Source: Hymenolepis diminuta
Taxonomy: Eukaryota > Platyhelminthes > Cestoda > Cyclophyllidea > Hymenolepididae
Reading direction: 5' to 3'
DNA: 64,000 bases
NCBI GenBank assembly: GCA_900708905.1
Contig: CAADRB010000018.1
Span: 86,821 to 150,820 of the forward strand
Shown here: in pieces, positions 25,601 through 37,600 of the stretch
How positions within the stretch are numbered: position 1 is the stretch's first letter
Layout of the letters: every line of letters begins with the position of its first letter
Position numbers and translations under genes: made by a program
The notes under the pieces: generated by a model
What the model saw: the letters and a program-made list of their open reading frames with translations, nothing else
Database searches by the model: none
What the model was told of the DNA's origin: nothing

Positions 25601-28600
25601 TCTTAATCGTTTGCAGTTCACATGGGGTATATTGTATTAAATTTATTTAAAATTCTGTTTTATTTACCGTTAGTTTCCTTTCTTCCCGATCTTTGTGGCT
25701 TTGTCTTATTGAGGAAGTTTTGAGGAATTCGTGAAAATGTACTTTTTTCTCTGCACATCGATTATTAATTTACAGCTTTCATCTCCTGTCATTGAATCTA
25801 GACTTTTAGAATTATTTTCCATCTTTGTCCCATTATTACCCACTTCATCTGCATGTGCTGCTCTTGCTCTTGCACTCTCATACTTCCCTTTCCACTTTCT
25901 CTGTTTTGTGTCCGCTCAGCCATTTGTCTTCAGATCTGAAATAACCAGTCATCTATCTTTAACCTTTACAAATATCTTGGGTGCTACAAGTTTTATTTTT
26001 GGGTGGCAGAGTTACATCGATCTGTGATTTCCCCGATCTTCAATAATCGATAATTTAGACATGAAGAGAATTTCTTTTAAGAAGGTTTAAAATACTTACT
26101 AGATTAAATGCATTTCATGAGGTTATATTTTAATATCTCCTCTGGTATAACTGTTCGTAGCCACTTATGTGAACTATGCTCCCCATAAGCAAGAAAGAAA
26201 AGAACTTTTGTTCAAATAATGGGTTCTCTCCATCACTGTATTAAGAATTTATACCTGTTTATATATAACCTTGTGGTATGGATTTATCTAGGATTGGCTA
26301 CTTGGTTAATCTATTGTAGCCACACTCGGTTTTCAGAGCATATCAATCATACAGATTTGCTTATAGGATTAAAATGTTTTACGAAGTATAGTTTTGACAT
26401 TAAAATTCAGTTAATTGAACATTATTGATCCTAATCTGCCGATCGCGGCAGTAAATTGTTTGCCCAACGTATTCATTGTTCCTATAATTAATTACGGTCC
26501 CTAGAATGTCCTATTGATTGTCATGTTTTCCTCCGTTTGGCTTGTAGACCATGTTTTGTCTTCCTAATATATATCTTAGATCTGCGGTTATTCCTGTCAT
26601 TTTTGTTGGTTATGTATGCGTTTGACATGTCGAATAAATAGTTTTGTTTAACTTAATTTGAAAATGTATCGAACAACGTCACATATCATTGTTAGTTGAA
26701 TATGTAATGTCCATGTATGAATGCAATATATCTTCGTATATTATCTTTCCTTAATCAGGACTTATTTATACCACACTTCCTAAAAAAGAAATAGTAACGT
26801 TTTCTAGTAATTAGTTCTTGCGTTAGTAGATATCGGCAAATCAGTCTTTATCTAATCTGGTCTGAACTTTCCCCTGACTTCAGTTATTAAAAGGAGTCGT
26901 TGTCATTCAATGGGCTTCGAATCAATGCCATGAGTTGCATCTTATAATCGTGTGATTCCATTTCTTTTAGTGCATTGCCAGCTTGTCTTTCGCAACTTTC
27001 TTCCTGAAACTTTGAACTAAAGGAAGACGTACTGGTTTCTTCTAATCGTAGAGGAGTCCAAACTCCATATTGTTGTGTTTCGAAACTACCTATCATCAAG
27101 ACAGAAGTAGAAGACAACAAGATCAGCCGTAAACTTGTATCTTATACTATTTTTAATAGTCGATGTCCGATAAGATACAACTGGTTTATCCTATAAGGTG
27201 ATATGTTCAGTTTTTTAGAGAAAAGATTTCTACTTTTTCTTCTGCTTTTGCGATGTAGTGCTTCAATGCTTCTCTTTAATTACCGTACTTTCATCTAATC
27301 ACATGATAAATGTGATTAGGTCAGATATCTAGTCCGTTCTTAATTTAACAATATTGAAATACGTTTTTAGATAAGGGGTCATGTGATTTCAGCTTTAAAT
27401 TGGGTGGACTTAAAACAGTTCTATTTTATTTATTTCGTAGTTCTAGTGAGCTTTGATTTTCGACTTTTTGAAACTCCTTCTTATGCCGAAATGTTTGAAT
27501 TTGTGATTTGCTCACTTGCGCTAGGTTTGATTTATATTTCATCTGTTACTTTTCCTATATTCCTCCCTAATGTATTTTATATCTGGTTAGAGGTCTAGGG
27601 TCAAACCCCTAATTTTTAGTCTTGGAACTTTAGGGAATGGAGGTATTGTTGAATTTAGAACTCACATGAAGCCAAGCTCTTTTGATACCCTAACTTTACT
27701 CGTTCTTCCACTAAATGTACTCCCCTTTCTTGACTTCTTTAGAGACTTCTGCTGTTCTTTCTGTTTAGAGGTTTTCCCATGACTATAAATTGAATAATAT
27801 TTCTTTTGTCTTTTATCATAATTATAATAACGTCCGTATTCCAAGCTGGAACTGCTGATATCTACAAAATACATTATTTCACCATCTATTGTGATGAAAT
27901 TTCTCTCGAAGCCATTAAAGCAGTTCTAAATTAAATTTTCATAAGACTGGTAAGTTAGTGTCAGTTGTTGTTATTTTGTCTTCTTTTCATATTTTGTTCT
28001 TCGCTCGTGTTTTGCTGCCACATTAATTTTTAGTTAGTTTTTTAGTTTTAGTTTAATTAGTAAGTTTAGTTAATTTTTAGTTAGTTAGTGTAGTTTTAGT
28101 TGAAATCGATAGTTAATTCTATACAATATGTCAAAATTAATGGCTGAATTTTCTAAATTTTTTAGTTTTTAATAAATATACTTCTAAATTTTCAAATTTC
28201 TCGAGGAAGATAACTTACTACTAAGGTAATCCTCAGATTTAAATTGGTTCAGCTTAATCTGTGAAGATTCTAGTGCAAGCATTTACTATTGACCTTACTT
28301 CTTGGTTAACTTCATGGACATTTTCTCGCATTTGCCTCGTAAATGACTTAGGTCAGAACATGGCCACATCTTAACAATTTTGCATCTAACGCAAATTACG
28401 TTTATGAGTGTAATATAATTAATTAGTCTTGAATTTGCAAAATAGATAATCCATTTGAACGCGATCAAGCATAAAATAAAATATTTTAGTAGATCGAAGC
28501 AGGATTCCCGTTCATTCTGTGAATAGTACAGCTGTGTTCTTTATTTTTTCCGCGTCCTTGAGATGCATATTTCGTCTGAGGGAGTTTGCTATAACCCAGT

Positions 28601-31600
28601 GATTCATTGTGAATTTGTCCCACATCCTAAGGATAAGCTAAGTTATATGTATAGGTAGAACAATACGGAATTATCCATGATGCTATCTCAATTTTTTAAC
28701 TCCAAGTTTAGGGAATATAAACATTCATGGGACGTTGACTTCCCCTGATAACTGTCTACTGAGAGTAGATTTTGATTTAAATAATAATCAATCGAGGAAT
28801 CAATCTCTGTTTACAAAATCAATTCGTTTCTATGAATGTAAACTAATTCACTGTCAACAAGGAACACATGTTTAAAACAAAAGTAATGGGACTGACTGCA
28901 TGACTTATTTTCATGATTATGCCGTATTATATCACGAATTTAAAGAGCAGATTAGAACGTTTACTAGATTTTGTCTGATCAAGGCTAAAGGGAATCGAAA
29001 CCTTACCTTTGTTTATACAAACACTTGACAACAGTCGTGGGAGTTCTTTGTTAAAAAGTCATTTCTAGGCAATCGATTTTATCACTTTTTGTGGTTCTTT
29101 CGATTTTCAACAATTTTAGGCTACTTTTCAGTAGCATAATTTCTGGAAATTTAGTTCTTTTAATTTTGATTTTATAACAATAAATTTAAATCAAACCCAT
29201 CGTTAGACTAAGTGTTTTAATATTCACAATCATATATGTTTCCCAATTAATCATTGAACTATTTCGGTATTTCCGTTTCCTCAAATTTTGGACAGATTGT
29301 CAAAGAACTTGCCTTCCAGTCAGCCTGCTAAAATGCTGTATGATTTATTGTCATTTCTATGTATAGAGTTAAAGAAAACACCTCTAGTTAAGGTAAAGTT
29401 TTAATTCATTTGAAAAATGACATTATCATATTGAAGTTTCAACGGCATAAATGGAAGCACGTGGGACTGTTTTTAAGTAAGAGACATAGCTTCCAAGCTA
29501 ATTGGAGAAGACGTCTTTGAACACTTATCTTGGATGAAGGATATCATCATAGTTCCTCTTTGGTGAGAACCTTGAAATCTGTCATCTCCTTTCTTTGCTA
29601 GACTTAAAAAGTGCGAATGGTCATTCTGCTCATTGTGTATGTACCATCTAGCGTTTAAATTGGAAGTAAGAACCTAGGCATCTGTTGCCCTGTTAATTAA
29701 AAGTCTTCTTATTTTAAAAATGATTTTACCATTAATTTTTGATCGGTGTTGTATAGTTTCTATATCTTTTCATTTCGAACTATATTATTGCTTTTTTAAT
29801 TGTTACAACAATTAATAAGTCGGTTGAGCAGCTTCAATTCCCCTTTTGTTAAAAATCTACACCCCTCAATTTATTTTCTCATTAGTTTTTAAAAGCAAAA
29901 TTGTTGCCGACTCTGTTTATAGTTAATTGACGTAAGTTTGCCCTTAAACGTCCGTCTTATTTGTCATTAACTGTTCGTATTAACCTTCAAAATGCAAATA
30001 GCTTAGTTAATTGAGGTTACAGGAAGCGTTAAACCGTAGTATTTTTTGAGGAGAAATATGAAAAGTTCAAATATTTAACATACAACATTAAAGAGAGCTC
30101 AATACCGCCTAAAGATTTGATCATGATCTTCCTATCTCTCTGCAGTTCCCTTATAACGATTTTCTATATCTCGTTTTCTAGGATTTTGACTATTCCGAAA
30201 AGTTGCTGAGTTCGGACAACGTCAACAGTACTGCGCTACAACAATTGACTCGTGAGGTCGCCACGTTTGCTACTCGGGGCGGGCTGAAACGTCTGGATTT
30301 TGCACTAAACTCTCGTGGTGAACCTGACGTAGCTGTGTTCGATTTCACCAGTCTCAGTGCTGCTCAATATGCCTGTTCTGTCGCAGATCGCAAGGGTCGA
30401 CCTCTATGTCAATGTTTGGTTGGTGATGCTCTACTTGAGGTGAGTTTTCTAGATGTTTCTTTTACCTTCATCATCTGTATTTTTATATCACATGGTGAAT
30501 CATACTATTTTGATATTAATGTATGACTATGTTCTTTTATTCCTTCACCCGCACCGCGTTTCCCCTAGTGCTTACTTATGTGCGTATCGATTTTTGGTTA
30601 TTTGATTTCATGGGCTTTTCACTGTTGTTTTCAAGAAAATTTCTGTTCCAATTAATTGGAATAAAATGAATACACGTCTATTTCGTGTGAATATTTATGA
30701 ATTAAGATTTTATATGCAATTCTTATTCGATATACTCAGTATTATGTGAAGTATTCGTAATGCTAAAATGTAAGTTATATATTCAAAGTGGATGAGAATC
30801 GTATTCGTTTAGGTTTCATTTTAAAATATTTTTAAAAATTTTTATTTTTCACTCAGTACCAATTTTCATATCTTGTTTAGTGGTGAGAAATGTAGAAGCT
30901 AGACTTCGCTTTCTTAAGCTAGTGCTTTGTCAGCTTTCTTTGTGTTTTCTCCAACGGTCTCATTTCTTGAACAGAATGTCATTACCAAAAATAGCCGATT
31001 ATTGAAGTTTGTCTGGTTAGTTTCGTTGGATCGTAAAAATAATATTTTATATGAAATAATGATATATGTGCTCAAGTACACATAACTTGGAAAGTCAGAA
31101 TTGTCATAATGCACGCTGATCTTTACATCACCATCGCCTTACTCGATGACTGCCTCAGTTCTATGAATTTGTTTAGATTTGGGAGTATTATAAGGAAAAT
31201 AAGTTTTACGGTCATTCATCTCCTTTTTTTATAAAATGGATTCTTATATTCTAAAGATCAGATAAACGGTCATGAGCACTCGGAGATGCCTGTAATCTGC
31301 CTGGTGATGATAACCAGTCTAGTTGATGAAATTGGTACTAGATCCCCGTATCGTGTACCCGCCAATGATGTCTGCAGATTAGGAGGACTCATCAAGCGCG
31401 TTGCCAATGAAGAATTTGAATTAGGTTAAGCCAGCGATTTGATCGGTAATGAAGCTAGCATGTCGAAGTATACTCATCCTCATCTTCCTTGCCGAGTCTG
31501 AGGATTGCGGCAAGATGGTCTTTTCCAATCGCCTTTCCTCTTTAATTATTCTTGGTCCATAATTCTATTTCTCATCCTCTTATAGATCAGTATGTCCATT

Positions 31601-34600
31601 CATGTTATATTGCTCTATCTTTAAGACGTTCTTTAATAAATACAGGAACATGTATTACGTTTTTATCTAGGAATATCTGAGAAACTATATATATATATAT
31701 ATATCTATTTTGCTTATCCTCTTTCTTTATTATTTTGGTAATTCTCTGTGAGGATCCTATGTTAATAGAACAATTTTTTATACAGATAAGACATAAATCT
31801 CTAAAATGAAGAAGCGTTCATTATCTATTTTTCCTCACGCTAATATAAGAAATTGTTTTCCAAAATCTTATTCGGTGATGGAAAATGGAATCATGAAACC
31901 TCGATTTTTTCCCTAGCCTTTATCCGCGTTTTATTTAACGGTCCTCAAACTCCTGTTATCTGATTTGGACGGAGCATTTAACTCTCATTGCCATAACCTA
32001 AAATACATCTAGAATGGAAAGAAATTTGAAGATGAACACCTGCAGTTAACATTCATTTATGATTAAGGAACTTGTATTGTCTACGAACGATAAGGTAAAT
32101 TTGAGAGGTATTTGACAATATATGGAAGACTAGTAAAATTGGTAGCATGAAAATGGTTGGGGCGATGGACAAGTTACAAGATCTTAATGTTCTATAATCA
32201 GAACGAATTTTAATCCATGGTACCTTAAACTTCGAATACATTTTAATAATAAAAGTCGGAGTCGGCAGGTCAAAATGTATTTCCAACTACATTTGTCGTT
32301 TGACTTACCTCGTTTAAAGAAATCAAATATTACTATTGAAATGCGTCTCCATAAGGTTTCAAATGTGGAAATAGGTTAGAGTTTTGAGTCCCGTCACATT
32401 ATCGACTCAACCATTAGAAGAGCAATGAATTAGAGTGTCTCACCTGACCCTTCTTGATAAAATAAGCACTGAACACAGTAAACAAGCACTTGCTTCAATC
32501 CAGGAGACGAATAATAAAATCAGAATTTTGAAACATGAACTGCCCATTTAGTGAATATTGTGCTACCCGAATCCAAACATCAAATGAATTAAGACTCCTT
32601 GATACCCTGAGGTTGCTCTCAGCATCTTTTTGATCCCCTCCCCTTTATCATCTGCTAGACTTTCTGCTAACCGATTTCAGCTGTATCCCACAAATAAAGT
32701 TGTGAAATATATATTATTACTGTGGGTAATCTTAATTGAGTCAAGGCTTCTTCTCCCATTTGTCACCATGTCATCTCTCTCATTCTGACGTCTACACCTC
32801 TATTCGATTGACAAGTCTGGAAAGTAGGCGATATCTTGTCATTTTTGATGATTGACGTTTATGTTTTATTATTAATTCACGTAGCAAATGTCTAATGATT
32901 TCTTTTAGACCTTTCAATTTCATTCGTTTTCCAAAGTTTTTTTCTTATTCTCTAATTTAAAAGTGTTATTGTTTTTTTTTACAATTTATGAATTACGCAC
33001 CTAATACTAGTTACCGTCTTATTTTTAAACTTATTCCTCGTAAAATAATCCCATTCGAACTCGTTCAGTCGCATCCAGTTTTATAACTTCATCGGATACA
33101 TGGGAAAGTTGGTGGAAGAATATTATTAATTCAAGCTTATAGACAAGTATCAGTTGCATGTATCATTAAGATATCATTCTTTACTTAAAGAAAAGTTGGA
33201 TTAGGTGTTTCTATCGTTTGATGTATGGTAGGTGAGAAAATAACCTTAGCGATTTACGCCTCGAACGAATATTTCAATCGAGTGTTGGCAGTTTGGATTT
33301 ACTACACTTTATTATTCATAAGTTGTAAAGTTTCCACTTAAAAATTTTCCCTTAAACCGAGTATTAAATTGTGCAGTCTGACTCCTTTCCTGAATTCCAA
33401 ATATCGTATTTTCCAATAGACTTTTATATATTTCATTATTTTTAACATACTAATAAAATTAGGTGGTCAACATTTTGTAAAAAAGTTAGTCATAGTTTGT
33501 TCACATCTAATCTCCAAATTCGATTCCCTCGAGGCAAGTAATCGGAGGTTAAAAGGTCTTTCCTAAATGCACTTTTATGTAGCCGACGTAGTGTTGGTAA
33601 AAAGTAGAGTAATGCAAAGTCCATTGCCTGACTGATTACGTAAATTTATGGCCACTTGGAAACTGAAGGTGTCGAAAGCACTTTTATAAATTCCAGTTAT
33701 TCTCATGTCGCAAAATCGAAAAAGAGGACTCTAAAAATTAGTGTTTATTTCTTTCTGCAAAGGTATGTCTATTTTGAGTGAATTGGACAGAATGTACGTA
33801 CATCACATCCTTCGTCTGTACTGCTACCAACGCTGTGTAAAAGCATCGATTTTTTCTCTCACCACAACAGGCCCAAATCGCTTGCAGTTTATTAAGAGCT
33901 AACTTTTTATTTCTTATCGATTTTCAGTCGATGTTCTTATGAAAAATTGCCCTATTTGATTTGCTTGGGAAATTGATAATTTAGTTTCCTCTAAATCTAA
34001 TTGGTCGGACGCTCCAGAAATCGATTTTTATTACTTGCAAAGTAAAATTGTGTGCTTAAAGGTCGAGAAAGTATTTGTCGGTCTTGTTGCTTTTGAAAAT
34101 ATTTTCAATGCCGTTATCTGAGTATCGTTGTGGTCGTTTTTGTCTCCAATTTCGTTAACATTACACTCATTCACATTATGTGCGATATTTTTTGGAGTTC
34201 TCAGTGTAAAGCGTTTATTTTTTTAATTTTCCAGCCATTTTGGCCACGAGGAAGTGGTTGTGCTCTTGGTTTCCTTTCGGCACTTGATGCTGCTTGGGCT
34301 ATAAGTCTGTTTGCAGCTGGACATCATGCTCTTCGTGTCATTGCTTGGCGGGACTCAATATACCAGCGTCTTAGTCAAGCTTCTCCGTCCAATATGCCGT
34401 CGAACTTCGCTGCTTATACACTCATTCCAAATACTCGGTAGGTTAAAGTTTTTATTTTAATGGTATCTTATATCTTATGGTATCTTATAATATCTTATAA
34501 AAATTTTATTACCAGGATCGAAATTACCGACTATATTATAGAATAAACGTTATCAGAAGAATGACTGCATGATACTATTTCAATTAGAAAAGCTTTTTGA

Positions 34601-37600
34601 TGTCTTACTCTTATCCAATAGGGGTATTTGAATATTCTTTCTCTAAATTTGGGCATGTAGCACCAAAAACTGTTAAATGGCTTTCCACATGTAATATAGC
34701 GTTTTATGAAATAGCCTACTGGAAAATTTATATAATCATGGGTATTAAATTAGATTAGTTGTCATTTAAAGAGATTTCTTGCAGGCTTATTATCTACTTC
34801 TGTTTGTACTTGTGTTAAACTGTTTTGAAATATTTGGATTGTTTTGTTTATACCACATGCAAGTATGTATAAATTATAAATAATTAATGTTACATTCATT
34901 TAATTCTTTCTTGAAAATTCATTTATAGAACACTATAAGCAGTTAAGCGTTTAGGCGAATTGGAATTTACGTATTATTGCTGTGTATCCTTTTGATGGGA
35001 GATGTTCGAAATTTGGTAGTATGATTAGAATGTCTTCTTTTAATTACTGATTTTATCTGGGTAGGCAGTGAGGAGATCAGAGAAATAACTTGATAAGTGT
35101 TCCTTTTGGTTTGAGTTTATAATAACTCTTAGCTGATGAGAGAAATCATATTCTGGTTCGAATCTTATCTTAAAAGCTGTTTTCGCCCGTCAGTTGTCTT
35201 CACTCTCCATTTTAAGGAGTCGTTGTCAAAGCTGAAAACTCTAAAAAGTTAGGGTTGATGTGGGTTGATCGATGTCTCTCCTTTATAATAGCCCGTTTCT
35301 TTAAACAGTCTGTTCATTTCAATCTCTTATTATAACACTACACTAAAATAAAAGCATAGTTTTTAAGGTTGGCATTTTCGGATTTGGTAGTATTCAGCAC
35401 AGCCCAAGATAGCCGGAATGTACTTTATCCAAAGAATACCTGGCATGTTGCCTCTAGTTAAAAAATGCTGCCGAAATGTTTTGAAATGGTACCCTGTAAG
35501 TCTTGAAAAGATTGATTTCTAATCATATGAATTTGTGAGTGATTTAAAAAACCGAATCCTTTAAAAGAACTCGTATATGCATTCGGCTCTTGGTAAATTG
35601 TTTGGTTATACTTCCCTAGTGCTAATGACCTAGCTACTATTTCGGAAATATATGTTAATCATTCAGATCTCATCTAACCAAACGGAGATGTTGCTGGTCA
35701 TTGTACTGTCTTTGGGTTGTTACACTTCCCATTTTATCGTATGCACTTATAAAACGTGTTGATTAGAGCTACGAATATACTAACATTTCAGCAAAGGTTA
35801 GAGGTGAAAGGCACAAATTGCAAAACACATTTAAATGTGTAAAATAACCTTGTACTTCCCTCTTAAGTATCTCTGTAAAGTTATTGGGTCTTCTTACTGC
35901 AAATACTGGCCCGAGTGAATATTAACTTTAATTCACTTTGCTTCTTTGCAAACGTAAACTTTCTTCTTTATAATCCACATGATAACCTGGTTTTGTTTGT
36001 CTTTGTTAGAAAAATTGATTTAAAATCTTTTCAAACCCACTTCGTCTTATTTTACGTGAAAAGGAGTTGAAAATATGCTTCGGATAAAGCAATTGAATTG
36101 GTCACCTTTTTGAACATGGCCATATATCACCAATGCTGATTCATCCTATTGATGATTCCATTGGCGAATTAACCAGACGTCAGAATCTTACTGTTGTACA
36201 CTGGTTTGAAGATGACTTTTATACATTGTATTTCAAAACTTCTAACTCAAATAAGATGCCATTTACGTTGTTCAGAGGAAAAAACATCGATAGTCTGTAT
36301 AATTAGAAAATCTGATTACTGGGTGATAGATGTGTATGTCTCTATGATTTTGTTTTCTATCCACTTCTTGTTTCATTTTTTTGTCATCTATCTCCTTACT
36401 TGACCACTCCTCCAAGTGTCTTGGTCACGTTTTGACGTAAATCCAATGGAAATACTATTTTCGCGAACATGTTATCTTGTCTATCTGACCCACGTGATCG
36501 AGGCATTTTTTCCTAGTTAAGCTGTTGTCTGTTCATCTCATTTGCCCTCTGGCTGTCAAGTTAAAAGCTTGTCACAAAATAAAAGATTAAGTCAATCACT
36601 TTTTTGAATGTAGCTATATATCGCAGATACTGATTCTTTTACTAAATTCCATTGATTTGATGCGGTCCTTTGTCTTTTTTCAAAATCTACTTCTTGAAAA
36701 TCACCTTGTAAGAATGATCGCCAGACCATTCCTCGCTATAATTTCGGATAGATTTCTCTCTAAATGGAAGAAAGCGTGAACATTTATTTCGGGCAGAGGA
36801 AAGTCATCAACGATTCTCTCAATAGATTTTTATTAATTCCCCCTATTGTTTGACAAGCAAGGGTGGGTCTTGCGTTCGTTCGCCACAGCTCGTCGAATTT
36901 GTATTGCAGTGTATGACTATAATAATATAAGAACAGCGATTCGAGTTTTAGGCTTTAAATAGGCATTATATATGCAGCGCAAAAATCTTTTATTTTATCT
37001 TTCCACGGACGCCATTAAACCCATTTATATATGATAAAATTCTAGCCATTTTAACGGTACATACTGTCATCCTTGTTTGAGAGTTTTAGCAATTTCCTAC
37101 TATAAATCGGTTTTATACCAAATCATTGAAAGTGTTTTTATTCATGAGGAAAGATAACGATTGTTTATGGGTTTTTTGGATTATAAATGCGTTTAAGATT
37201 TGAATTTGAGATTTAATAAAACGATCAATAATTAAATAACCTTTAGAAGGTGCTTAGCTAGTTAATAAGTAACTCTTTATTAAATATTCATTGAAATGTA
37301 AGTATATCGAAGGTATAATATTGATATCGATCGATAACTTACTTTAGGTGTTTGTTTAACTTAAACAACCATATTTATTCCGATCGAATGCAATAATATC
37401 TGATTTCTTATACTACTCACAATTATAAGTAGTAACGACCACACCTCCTTTTATAGTTATACTTATGCAGATCTGGAATTAGTCAGACCAATGCAAGTTC
37501 GTCATCTCTACGACTCTGATGTAATTGCCAATATGACAGAGCGAAAATCCTTCACCTTCCTCTGTGATTCCGTCAAATTTGACGATCCAGACATAATCTC

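Larger units (their letters stand above)
25585..30181. other. MICAL intron 6, with a probable nested minus-strand gene
   Basis: 4,597 nt. Contains the minus-strand exons described at 26887-27861, a TTAG-rich tract at 28029-28101, and a further minus-strand coding-like segment around 28300-28350. Confidence 0.6.
30440..34234. other. MICAL intron 7, containing the second arm of the inverted repeat
   Basis: 3,795 nt. Holds the reverse copy of the 218 bp repeat (32463-32680), an (AT)n run at about 31686-31704, and an unexplained GC-richer, coding-like segment at 31240-31428. Confidence 0.6.

Noticed and set aside
29450..29570. Protein-like short frames on both strands in MICAL intron 6
   Set aside because: Each is under 40 codons with no consistent splice borders; not distinguishable from chance.
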